From Hyphomicrobiales bacterium (GTDB lineage: Bacteria; Pseudomonadota; Alphaproteobacteria; Rhizobiales; Rhizobiaceae): a stretch of 56,210 bases of DNA. Both the position numbers and the translations under genes were made by a program. The notes beneath the pieces are model-generated. The model ran no database searches. It was not told the origin of the DNA and saw only the letters and a list, made by a program, of their open reading frames with translations. The DNA lies in assembly GCA_900472175.1 (NCBI GenBank), contig UCHD01000032.1, forward strand, positions 1-56,210. The letters run 5' to 3'. Positions 44,020 to 52,304 of the stretch are shown here, piece by piece. Within the stretch, counting starts at the first letter, position 1; the number at the start of each line of letters is the position of its first letter.

Positions 44020-44905
44020 TACTGCCCACCTCCCGAGCGCCGTCGAGGCAGATTCCACGCCCGATGGAGATAAGCACTCGCCGATGAAGCGAGCGTTGAT
44101 CTATGCCCTGCTAACCGCCGTAAGTTTCATCATGCTCTATCCGCTGTTATGGATGGTCTCGAGCTCTTTCAAGCCCGAGAATGAGATCTTTGCGACGACA
44201 TCGCTCATTCCGCAGGAGTTTACACTCGATGCCTACCGGCGTGGCTGGAATGGCCTCAGCGTAAGTTTTGGGCACATGTTCCTCAACTCGCTCCTGATCT
44301 CGGTACTGGTCGTGGTAGGTAATCTTATTTCCTGCTCGATGGCCGCTTATGCCTTCACGCGTTTGCAGTTCAAAGGCCGTGGGTTCTGGTTCGCTCTCAT
44401 GCTCGGAACCTTGATGATGCCGCAGCATGCAGTGCTCATCCCGCAATATCTGATGTTTCTCAAATTCGGCTGGGTCAACACGATCATGCCGCTTGTCGTG
44501 CCGAAATTCTTCGCCATCGATGCCTTCTTCATCTTTCTGATGGTGCAGTTTTTCCGTGGCATCCCGCGCGAACTCGACGAGGCGGCAATCATGGACGGTG
44601 CCGGGCCGTTGCGCATTTTTCTCAAAGTCATTCTGCCTCTTTCGACGCCTGTCATGGCGACGGCGGCAGTCTTCTCCTTCATCTGGACCTGGGACGATTT
44701 CTTCGCGCCGCTGATCTATCTGAACGACATCGAGAAATACACCGCTCAGCTCGGTCTGCGAACGTTCGTTGACGCCACGGCGCAATCGGATTGGGGCGCG
44801 CTGCTTGCCATGTCGACATTGACGGTACTGCCGATCTTCATCCTCTTCCTTCTGTTCCAGCGACTTCTGATCGAAGGCATCGCGACGACGGGCATGAAGC
44901 GGTAG
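44012..44905 (+). CDS. Sugar ABC transporter permease, MalG type
   Basis: 297 residues, six membrane segments, EAA loop ELDEAAIMDGAGPLRIFLKV and the MalG-type region SSFKPENEIFATTSLIPQEF. ATG 44012 overlaps the preceding gene by eight bases. It forms the heterodimeric channel with the MalF-type protein. Confidence 0.92.
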   Translation: MTDTAHLPSAVEADSTPDGDKHSPMKRALIYALLTAVSFIMLYPLLWMVSSSFKPENEIFATTSLIPQEFTLDAYRRGWNGLSVSFGHMFLNSLLISVLVVVGNLISCSMAAYAFTRLQFKGRGFWFALMLGTLMMPQHAVLIPQYLMFLKFGWVNTIMPLVVPKFFAIDAFFIFLMVQFFRGIPRELDEAAIMDGAGPLRIFLKVILPLSTPVMATAAVFSFIWTWDDFFAPLIYLNDIEKYTAQLGLRTFVDATAQSDWGALLAMSTLTVLPIFILFLLFQRLLIEGIATTGMKR

Positions 44906-44951
44906 CGGCACGAACAAACACCACAGAACAACCAATAAAAAGGGGAGCTCC

Positions 44952-46034
44952 ATGACGACGGTCGCTTTGAAACAAATCCAGAAGCGCTACGGCGCAGTCG
45001 AAGTCATCCGCGGCGTCGACCTCCAGATCAGCAGCGGCGAGCTCGTCGTTTTCGTCGGACCATCCGGATGCGGTAAGTCCACGTTGCTGCGCATGATTGC
45101 CGGATTGGAACCCATTTCCGGCGGCGAGCTGGCGATCGGCGGAGCAAGGATGAATGAAAAGGCTGCCTCCGAGCGTGGCATCGCGATGGTCTTTCAGTCC
45201 TACGCACTCTATCCGCATATGAGCGTCTACAAGAACATGTCGTTTGGTCTTGAAACGTTGCGAATGCCGAAACCCGAGATCGACAAGCGCGTGCGTAAGG
45301 CCGCGGAAGTCCTGCAGATCACGCAGCTCCTTGAACGCAAGCCAAAGCAGCTGTCAGGCGGCCAGCGCCAACGCGTTGCTATCGGTCGCGCGATTGTGCG
45401 CGATCCGAAAATTTTCCTTTTCGACGAGCCGCTGTCCAATCTGGATGCCGAGCTTCGGGTCCAGACTCGCGTCGAGATCGCGAAACTCCACGCCGACATC
45501 GGCGCCACCATGATCTATGTCACGCATGATCAGGTCGAAGCGATGACGCTGGCTGACAGGATCGTTGTCCTGCGTGCTGGCAAGATCGAGCAGCACGGCA
45601 CACCGCTGGAAATCTACAACAAGCCGGTCAACCGCTTTGTCGCCGGCTTTATCGGTTCGCCCAAAATGAACTTTCTGGACGTGTCGGTGATCGAGCGCCG
45701 TGACGACGGGGTTGTGATCAGCCTGGCTGGAGCGAAGGTCGTCGTGCCTCTGGTCGATAGGACCGGAGCGGGGGCGACGCTGAATCTCGGAGTTCGCCCG
45801 GAACATATCAAGGTCAATGGTGCAGGCAGCGTCCATCTGGGCGTGTTGACGATCACCCATATCGAGCACCTCGGAGGCCAGACCATCGTCTATGGACGCC
45901 TGGCAGATAAACAAACCCTCATCGTTGCGATGGAAGGCCAGACACTGCTTGGCACAGGCGAAACTCTGAACGTGAGCATTGCGCCAGAACATTGCCATCT
46001 CTTCGATGCCGAAGGACGCAGACTGGCCGACTAG
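44952..46034 (+). CDS. Sugar ABC transporter ATP-binding protein, MalK/UgpC type
   Basis: 360 residues. Walker A GPSGCGKST, Q-loop MVFQSYALYPHMSV, signature LSGGQRQRVAIGRA, Walker B IFLFDEPLSNLDAE and switch MIYVTHDQVEAM, then a C-terminal TOBE/OB regulatory domain (GVRPEHIKV...). AGGGGAG precedes ATG 44952. One ATPase serves as homodimer for the two permeases. All catalytic residues look intact. Confidence 0.95.
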   Translation: MTTVALKQIQKRYGAVEVIRGVDLQISSGELVVFVGPSGCGKSTLLRMIAGLEPISGGELAIGGARMNEKAASERGIAMVFQSYALYPHMSVYKNMSFGLETLRMPKPEIDKRVRKAAEVLQITQLLERKPKQLSGGQRQRVAIGRAIVRDPKIFLFDEPLSNLDAELRVQTRVEIAKLHADIGATMIYVTHDQVEAMTLADRIVVLRAGKIEQHGTPLEIYNKPVNRFVAGFIGSPKMNFLDVSVIERRDDGVVISLAGAKVVVPLVDRTGAGATLNLGVRPEHIKVNGAGSVHLGVLTITHIEHLGGQTIVYGRLADKQTLIVAMEGQTLLGTGETLNVSIAPEHCHLFDAEGRRLAD

Positions 46035-46067
46035 GCAGACCAAAACGGAAATTAACGGGAGGAAACC

Positions 46068-47354
46068 ATGATCAATAGACGCGAACTTCTACGCAATGGC
46101 CTACTACTCAGTGGCGCTGCGGCATTTTCACAGTTGCCGCTGCGAACGGCTTTTGCCGACAGCGCCACCATGCGGCTCTTCTGGTGGGGTACACCCGCGC
46201 GGGCAGAGCGCACCCTTAGCGTCGCCAGGCTGTTTGAGGCCGCCAATCCGGACGTCAAGATCAATGGCGAGGTAGGCGGCAACGACTACTGGTCGAAACT
46301 GACGACAATGCTTGTCGGCGGCAACGCCCCTGACATTTTCCAGCTTGAGCCTGGCCGTTTTGCCGACTATGCGCGCCGCAACGCAACGCTCCCGCTGAAC
46401 GATTTTCTCGGCAAGTCAATTCGTACCGACAAGCTTGCGCCAGGGGTTCTCGATCTGGGAACGGTTGACGGCAAAGTGGCGGGCATGCCGCTATCGTTGA
46501 ATGCCTTTGCATTGTTCTACGATACTGAAGCCTTCAAAACGGCCGCGCTCAATCCTCCGGGAGCGACGACGACGTGGGATGATTTCGCCAAACTCTGTGT
46601 CGAGTTGACCAAGGCAATCGGCCGCAAGAACGTTTGGGCCGTCGGCAATGCATCGCGCTACACTTACGCGTTCGATGCATTCTTGAACCAGCGCGGCAAG
46701 CGATTGTACGGCGAGGACGGCAAGATCGGCTTCGATGCGAACGACGCCAAGGATTGGTATGGCTATTGGGAAAGCCTGGCGAAGAACGGAGGCTGCGTGT
46801 CGGCCGAAGTCCAGTCAATGGACCAGCTTCAGGTCGATTCTAACCCCCTGACGACCGGCAAGGCCGTTATGGCCATCGCATTCTCGAACCAGCTTCTCGG
46901 TTATCAGGCGGCGGTCAAAAATACGCTTGGTATTACGACTTTGCCTCTAACGAGCCCGTCAGGGCCTTCCGGCCTGTTCTATAGGCCCGGTCTCCACTTC
47001 GGCATTGCAAGCACATCCCAAAACCCAGAGCTTGCTGCGAAGTTCATCGACTTCTTCATCAATGACCTTGACGCAGGCAAAATTCTTGGCGTCGAGCGTG
47101 GCGTTCCTATCAACGTTGACGTCAAGAACGCCGTCGTTCCTTTGATCGATGAAGTGTCGAAGCAGACTGTCGACTATATCTCGTCTATCGCCGATCGTGT
47201 CGGTCCCTATCCTCCACCAGTGCCTGTCGGGGCTTCCGAATTCGATACACGTGCCTTCCGGCCGCTTGCCGACAAAGTGGCATTCGGTCAGGTGACCCCT
47301 GCGGAGGCGGCTGAACAGTTGATTGCGGAAGGCGGCAGAATTCTCAAGGGCTGA
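46068..47354 (+). CDS. Sugar ABC transporter substrate-binding protein, family 1 (MalE/UgpB type)
   Basis: 428 residues. The N-terminus MINRRELLRNGLLLSGAAAF has a twin-arginine motif (RRELL) followed by a hydrophobic stretch and a cleavage site after FADS region, so Tat export is likely. The SBP_bac_1 fold is shown by MRLFWWGTPARAERTLSVAR, GGNDYWSKLTTMLVGGNAPD and ISTSQNPELAAKFIDFF-like segments. It lies last in the transporter set and precedes the DUF2264 gene by 104 bp. The ligand is presumably an unsaturated uronic oligosaccharide, by context with GH88, KduI and KduD. Confidence 0.92.
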   Translation: MINRRELLRNGLLLSGAAAFSQLPLRTAFADSATMRLFWWGTPARAERTLSVARLFEAANPDVKINGEVGGNDYWSKLTTMLVGGNAPDIFQLEPGRFADYARRNATLPLNDFLGKSIRTDKLAPGVLDLGTVDGKVAGMPLSLNAFALFYDTEAFKTAALNPPGATTTWDDFAKLCVELTKAIGRKNVWAVGNASRYTYAFDAFLNQRGKRLYGEDGKIGFDANDAKDWYGYWESLAKNGGCVSAEVQSMDQLQVDSNPLTTGKAVMAIAFSNQLLGYQAAVKNTLGITTLPLTSPSGPSGLFYRPGLHFGIASTSQNPELAAKFIDFFINDLDAGKILGVERGVPINVDVKNAVVPLIDEVSKQTVDYISSIADRVGPYPPPVPVGASEFDTRAFRPLADKVAFGQVTPAEAAEQLIAEGGRILKG

Positions 47355-47458
47355 TTACCTTACGTTCGCACAACAACCACATCGTCAGGAGCTAGTGCTT
47401 CGTACTGGTCGGCGCCCCCCGGCGCCGCACCTCAACCTTCCCAAGACAGGAATGGTCA

Positions 47459-49333
47459 ATGACAGATGGCATTTACCTCGACAGCCTGTTCCATCCGTGG
47501 TCGGGCAATGAATTGCGCACGCGGGCAGACGTCGAGCGCGCATTAAAATCCCTTTGCGGTCCCGTGGAGGTCTATCGTTCGCCCGGCGGCGCGCGGCTGA
47601 GGTTTGACGCGACTGCGGCACATTTCGACCAAGCGGCGGCGGACCTGGAAGGTTTTTCGCGCCTGTTATGGGGGCTGGTGCCAGCGCAGGTGGGCGGAGC
47701 CGACTGGATCGACTGGACGCCCATCGCACGCGGTTTGGCATCGGGTACAGACCCGAAACATCCCGAGTACTGGGGCGAGCCGACCGATCGCAACCAGCGT
47801 CTCGTCGAGCTTGCAGCCATCGGTTTTGCGTTGCGTCTTGTGCCGGAAAAGCTATGGGGGCCGCTTGACGCAGGCCAACGCCAGAACGTCGTCGCCTATC
47901 TTAAATCCGGTCATTCCTGCGCGTTTTCCCAGAACAACTGGAAGTTCTTCCGGCTTCTTATCAGTTTGGGGCTGGGCGCCGTCGGGGCAGATCATGATCG
48001 GGCGTTGGATCAGACCTACATTGATGAAATCGAATCCTTTTACTTCGGCGATGGCTGGTACAGTGATGGCGATGCGCGCCGCGCCGACCATTATATTCCG
48101 TTCGCGTTTCACTTTTACGGGCTCATTCTTTGTGTGCTCGACGGCCGCAAATACACCGTGGCATACCGCGAGCGTGCGCGGCTCATTGCCAGCGACCTCG
48201 TGCGTTGGTTCGCCGATGACGGTGCCGCATTGGCGTTTGGCCGGTCGATGACTTATCGCTTCGCCATCGCCGGCTTCTTCGGAGCTATGGCATTTGCCGA
48301 TGAGAAGGCTCTGCCTTGGGGGCAGCTCAAGGGCTTCTATTTGCGCAGCCTGCGATGGTGGGCGAAGCAGCCGATGGCGTCGCGGGACGGGATCCTTCCG
48401 GTTGGTTATGCCTATCCAAACTTGCTGATGTGTGAGACCTACAACTCGCCGCAATCGCCGTATTGGGCGCTGAAGGCGTTTCTGCCGCTGGCCTTGCCGG
48501 AGCAACACCCTTTCTGGAGTGCCGCAGAGGAGGACTGCGCGCCTCGCAGCGATGTCGCCGTGCATGTTCATACAGGTATGATCATCAAAAATCCTCCAGG
48601 CGACGCCATAGCTCTTTCCGGCGGCCAGCAGACGGGGCCGCAAAATACCTGGGCTCGCTTCGGTGCGGAGAAATACAGCAAGTTCGTCTATTCGGCTCGC
48701 TACGGATTCAGCGTGGAAAGCGACCCCAACCGGTTCGCTGACGCCGTTTTGGACGGCATGCTCGGCTTCAGCGACGATGGTCTTCAGTTTTGCGTGCGCC
48801 AGGCCAATGATCAGGCATTGATCGCTGATGACGTGCTCTACACGCGCTGGCGGCCGAATGGCGACATCTTGGTCGAAACCTGGCTCTACTGGCATGGCTA
48901 TTTCCATGTCCGCGCGCATCGAGTGCAGGCGGAGCGGGATTTCATGACAAAGGAGGGCGGCTTTGCCATAGCCCGAAGTGACATGCTTGCCGACACACTC
49001 GAAAACGACTGTGGCAAGGCCGTCGTCACGACGGCGCACGACCTGTCGGCCATTGTTGATCTCGGTTCGTCCGTTGCACGCGTCGGCAAGGCGCATGTCG
49101 CGCAACCGAACACCAATCTGATCGCCGCAAGGACGCTGGTGCCGCAGTTGACGGCCGAGATCTCCGCCGGGACGAGCACGCTTTTTGCTGCCGTCTTTGC
49201 GAGCGCCGATCCGGCCGCCGGACGGAACACGCTGACGCGCCTGCCGCCAGCCCCAGACCTGGCAGCGCTCGAAGCCCTGATCAAGTCCAAGGGGCGGCCG
49301 GTCACAGTTATGAGCAGAAATACGAGTGCCTGA
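47459..49333 (+). CDS. DUF2264 domain protein, probable carbohydrate-active enzyme
   Basis: 624 residues matching DUF2264: N-terminal (alpha/alpha) barrel-like part with WIDWTPIARGLASGTDPKHP, NWKFFRLLISLGLGAVGADH and GDGWYSDGDARRADHYIPFA, then a beta-rich C-terminal region. Conserved Tyr, His, Asp and Trp clusters recall polysaccharide lyases and hydrolases of the same overall fold, but no activity is firmly established for the family as far as I know. No signal peptide, so cytoplasmic. It sits between the transporter and kduI, in the place where an oligosaccharide-cleaving enzyme would be expected. Function is inference. Confidence 0.85.
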   Translation: MTDGIYLDSLFHPWSGNELRTRADVERALKSLCGPVEVYRSPGGARLRFDATAAHFDQAAADLEGFSRLLWGLVPAQVGGADWIDWTPIARGLASGTDPKHPEYWGEPTDRNQRLVELAAIGFALRLVPEKLWGPLDAGQRQNVVAYLKSGHSCAFSQNNWKFFRLLISLGLGAVGADHDRALDQTYIDEIESFYFGDGWYSDGDARRADHYIPFAFHFYGLILCVLDGRKYTVAYRERARLIASDLVRWFADDGAALAFGRSMTYRFAIAGFFGAMAFADEKALPWGQLKGFYLRSLRWWAKQPMASRDGILPVGYAYPNLLMCETYNSPQSPYWALKAFLPLALPEQHPFWSAAEEDCAPRSDVAVHVHTGMIIKNPPGDAIALSGGQQTGPQNTWARFGAEKYSKFVYSARYGFSVESDPNRFADAVLDGMLGFSDDGLQFCVRQANDQALIADDVLYTRWRPNGDILVETWLYWHGYFHVRAHRVQAERDFMTKEGGFAIARSDMLADTLENDCGKAVVTTAHDLSAIVDLGSSVARVGKAHVAQPNTNLIAARTLVPQLTAEISAGTSTLFAAVFASADPAAGRNTLTRLPPAPDLAALEALIKSKGRPVTVMSRNTSA

Positions 49334-49376
49334 CCGGTTGCTGAAACCGGTCGTCAATTGGAGTCAAGGAAAACAG

Positions 49377-50216
49377 ATGGACATCCGCCAAGCTATACAT
49401 TTCGAACAGGCAGAGACGCTCGACACCGAGGGCCTTCGCCGCCATTTCCTCGTTGAGGATCTTTTCATTGCCGGCGAAATGCGCGCCACCTATAGCCACT
49501 ATGACCGTCTGGTACTACTTGGTATCAGCCCCGAAGCCAAAGCGCTCGCCTTAAGCGATGATATGGCCAGGTCGGCAGGCGTAGCCGATTTTCTCGAGCG
49601 TCGAGAGTTGGCAGTCGTGAACCTTGGGGGCGGGGCAGCGAGAATAACTGCCGATGGAGAGGACTACGCTATTGCGCCTTTTGAGGCGTTGTACGTCGGA
49701 ATGGGAGCGAAGGCCGTGTCATTTGCCGCGGCGAACCAGGCTGATCCTCCACGGCTCTACGGTGTTTCGGCACCAGCTCACGTTCGCCACCCCAACCGCA
49801 AGATCACCCAGGAGGAAGCTTCGCCGCAAGCGCTCGGCACCATCGAAGCCGCCAACAAGCGCACCATTTACAAATATGTACACGATGGTCTGCTTCCCAC
49901 CTGTCAGCTCATGCTCGGGATCACGCAGTTCGAGCCAGGAAGCGTTTGGAACACCATGCCGGCGCACCTTCACGATCGGCGCATGGAAGCGTATCTCTAT
50001 TTCGCCATGCCGGAAGACCGCATGGTGGTCCATCTTATGGGGCGCCCCCAGGCGACACGCCATCTCATCGTTCGCAACGAGCAAGCGGTAATCTCGCCCC
50101 CATGGTCGATCCACAGCGGCAGCGGGACGGGCTCCTATGCCTTCGTTTGGGCGATGGCGGGCGACAATCAGTCCTTCGCTGACATGGATTTCGTGCCGAT
50201 GGAGAGCCTGCGATGA
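49377..50216 (+). CDS. kduI: 5-keto-4-deoxyuronate isomerase
   Basis: 279 residues, as for E. coli KduI (278). The cupin zinc ligands are visible as His197, His199, Glu204 (PAHLHDRRMEAYLYF) and His246 (PPWSIHSGSG), one above the E. coli numbers. It converts 4-deoxy-L-threo-5-hexulosuronate, the product of unsaturated uronate hydrolysis, into 3-deoxy-D-glycero-2,5-hexodiulosonate for KduD. ATG 49377 has AAGGAAA upstream; the longer frame from 49326 overlaps the DUF2264 gene. It overlaps kduD by ATGA. Confidence 0.95.
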   Translation: MDIRQAIHFEQAETLDTEGLRRHFLVEDLFIAGEMRATYSHYDRLVLLGISPEAKALALSDDMARSAGVADFLERRELAVVNLGGGAARITADGEDYAIAPFEALYVGMGAKAVSFAAANQADPPRLYGVSAPAHVRHPNRKITQEEASPQALGTIEAANKRTIYKYVHDGLLPTCQLMLGITQFEPGSVWNTMPAHLHDRRMEAYLYFAMPEDRMVVHLMGRPQATRHLIVRNEQAVISPPWSIHSGSGTGSYAFVWAMAGDNQSFADMDFVPMESLR

Positions 50217-50976
50217 CGGTGATTGCGGAGCTGTTCGGCCTGTCCGGCAAGACAGCACTCGTCACGGGCGCCCGAGGAGGATTGGGTCAGGCGATGGCTC
50301 TGACCCTGGCAAAGGCCGGTGCCGACATCGTCGGCCTCGGGTCTTCACCAATGCCGGAGACAGGCCAGCTGATCGAGGCAGCTGGGCGTCGCTTCGTCGG
50401 CATTCAGGCTGATCTTTCGCAACCCAACGATTTTCGGACTTTGGTTGGCGATATCGAAGGGCAATCCGGGCCTGTCGACATTCTCCTCAACAATGCGGGA
50501 ACCATCAGGCGCGCCGAGCTGCTCGATTATACCGAGGCTGATTGGGACGTGGTGGCGAACGTCAACGAAAAGAGCCTGTTTTTTTGAGCCAGGCCGTTGC
50601 CCGCGGCATGGTTTCGCGCCGCTACGGGCGCATCATCAATATCGCATCGCTGCTTTCCTTCCAAGGCGGAATACGCGTGCCGGCCTACACGGCTTCCAAG
50701 CATGCTGTGGCCGGACTGACCAAACTGATGGCGAATGAGTTGGCTGCATCCGGTGTCACGGTCAACGCGATTGCGCCGGGCTATATGGAAACCGAAAACA
50801 CAGCCGCTCTACGATCGGATAACATGCGCCAACGACAAATTCTCGAACGCATCCCTGTTGGGCGCTGGGGCGTTCCTGATGATCTGGCGACCGCGATCTT
50901 GTTTCTGGCCAGTCCGCATGCGTCCTACGTAACCGGAGCGATAGTTCCAGTGGATGGAGGATGGCTGGCGCGGTGA
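50213..50976 (+). pseudogene. kduD: kduD, 2-keto-3-deoxygluconate-forming dehydrogenase, frameshifted at a T7 run
   Basis: An SDR of about 254 residues split over two frames. Frame A (50213-50587) carries TGARGGLGQ, NNAGTIRRAE and ends ...VNEKSLFF before TGA. Frame B resumes with LSQAVARGMVSRRYGRIINI, catalytic YTASK and the C-terminal YVTGAIVPVDGGW, to 50976. The break is at seven T's (50579-50585); eight would read LFFLSQ, the expected family sequence. So one T is missing, by mutation or sequencing error, or is added by slippage. KduD reduces the KduI product to 2-keto-3-deoxygluconate with NADH. If truly broken, a paralogue would be needed. Confidence 0.88.
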
Positions 50977-51308
50977 CCGGCATTTGGCCGAAGATGCCGG
51001 CTAAGATCATGCTGGCAGTGTGGCTTGCTTAGGCCCGGGGCTTTGCATCGACTACAACCATCGACACGACCGACTGCACGGGGTCCATGATGTCATCGTG
51101 AACTGCAGGTGTGGGTCGACCGGGATGGTTCAAAATTTGTTTGGCAAACTCTCAACGCCTGCCTGTTATTGTAGCCAGTTCTTCGGCGATCCAGGAAGTC
51201 CTCGCACCAGTCGAACCGGGCTTTCGCGTTTATGCCTGTTGATTTCCACGTGGAACTGAGCCGGGTTTGGAGTGAACCCTTCGGGCTGGACCAGCGAGGC
51301 GTATCAAA
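50977..51308. other. Intergenic scar, no gene recognised
   Basis: This stretch after kduD contains only short frames. It may include worn IS-end sequence ahead of the IS3 fragment but I could not identify inverted repeats. Confidence 0.35.
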
Positions 51309-51515
51309 CTAAGCCGCCTGCTGGGCAAGTTGGGTTTCAAATTCTTCTGGTGATCGATAGCCGAGCGCCGATTTTTGGACTGCATCGCAACCTCCTTGTT
51401 CCAGGTGTTGCGACGACCGGTTGAATCTGCCTTGGCATCCGCGGTCGGTGTGGTGAATGCAGCCTGGTGGAGGTTTCCTGTTCTCGATTGCCGAATGCAA
51501 TGCGGCTAACGCCAA
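51309..51515 (-). pseudogene. IS3-family transposase OrfB remnant
   Basis: The minus strand reads ALHSAIENRKPPPGCIHHTD-RG, the start of the third DDE region of IS3 OrfB (typically ...PPGLIHHSDRGSQYAS), and ends SALGYRSPEEFETQLAQ, the usual OrfB C-terminus (HSALGYRSPEEFE). About 80 residues between the two blocks are missing or scrambled, so it is a deleted fragment. The OrfA remnant at 6761-6928 may derive from a similar element. Confidence 0.7.
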
Positions 51516-51553
51516 GGGCGTGTCCAGGCGTTTTGACAGGCCATACCCGATGC

Positions 51554-51673
51554 TTGAAGGACGCGCTACAACCGGAGGATATCATTGGCGGATGTCTCTT
51601 CCTTGCGTCCTCGGCCAGCCGGATGTTGACGGGGCAGAGCCTCGTCATAGACGGCGGGGTTGTCACAACAGGA
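51554..51673 (+). pseudogene. Second remnant of a short-chain dehydrogenase C-terminus
   Basis: The frame gives LKDALQPEDIIGGCLFLASS and ASRMLTGQSLVIDGGVVTTG, the last ~40 residues of an SDR-family dehydrogenase. The part from 51594 matches 6661-6740 at about 73 of 80 bases in the same orientation, while the 5' half is preserved only here. The preceding sequence is IS3 remnant, so the rest of the gene is lost. Confidence 0.75.
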
Positions 51674-52106
51674 AAGTGTCCATCATTGCCGCAGGCGCGC
51701 GCGGAAATGCTAACTGCCGGTAGTTGGCTCGCAAACTCCAACTGTAAAATGCAATCGAGGATGATGCAGGAGCGATTTCAGCGCAGAGCACCTCAGACGC
51801 CCCGAGAATTACCAGTTTTCGAGGCAGGCTATCGCGTCAACGACCGCATTTCTTCTTCGTCCGTAGCGGAGAGTGAAGGACGCCGCGAAAGCGTTCATAG
51901 TTGCCTGCAGTGGCGGCGTCTGCCTGCTATCAAGCAGCTGCATCGGTGACAGCCTTCCAGTGCGCCATTGCGCGGATGCGATGAACTTGGATGGCCAGTG
52001 CGGATCGTTTGTGACGTGGGGTGACGAGGAGATTTCGAAGCGCGATCGAGATGAAGCGCTGCAGAATTCCCGGCGATCGGAAACCTTGCATCGTTCGTTC
52101 TCGTTC

Positions 52107-52268
52107 GAGAACGTCTGGCAATATATGCGTGACAACTGGCTATCGAACCGCATCTACAAAGATTACGACGATATCGTCGAGCATTGCTGCGCTGCCTGGA
52201 ACAAGCTCGTCGATCAGCCCTGGAAGATTATGTCGATCGGTCACCGAGAATGGGCGCGTCGGTCATGA
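52107..52268 (+). pseudogene. IS630-family transposase C-terminal remnant
   Basis: ENVWQYMRDNWLSNRIYKDY followed by DDIVEHCCAAWNKLVDQPWK and IMSIGHREWARRS is the C-terminal end of IS630-type transposases (ENIWQFMRDNWLSNR..). Only about 53 residues remain, after a non-homologous stretch (51674-52106) in which I find no gene. The stop at 52266-52268 faces the enolase-family gene. Confidence 0.75.
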
Positions 52269-52304
52269 TTGACGCTCATTGGTATTAGCCGAGTCTATGT
52301 GCCG

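Noticed and set aside
47852..49357. 501-codon minus-strand frame opposite the DUF2264 gene
   Set aside because: The plus-strand DUF2264 match and operon spacing are far stronger; the antisense product is rich in Arg and Gly and resembles nothing.
50213..50976. Programmed -1 frameshift in kduD as a deliberate device
   Set aside because: The T7 run permits slippage, but the P-site tRNA would have to re-pair on GTT and no downstream stimulatory stem was evident; KduD is not known to be made this way. Mutation or a read error is the simpler explanation.
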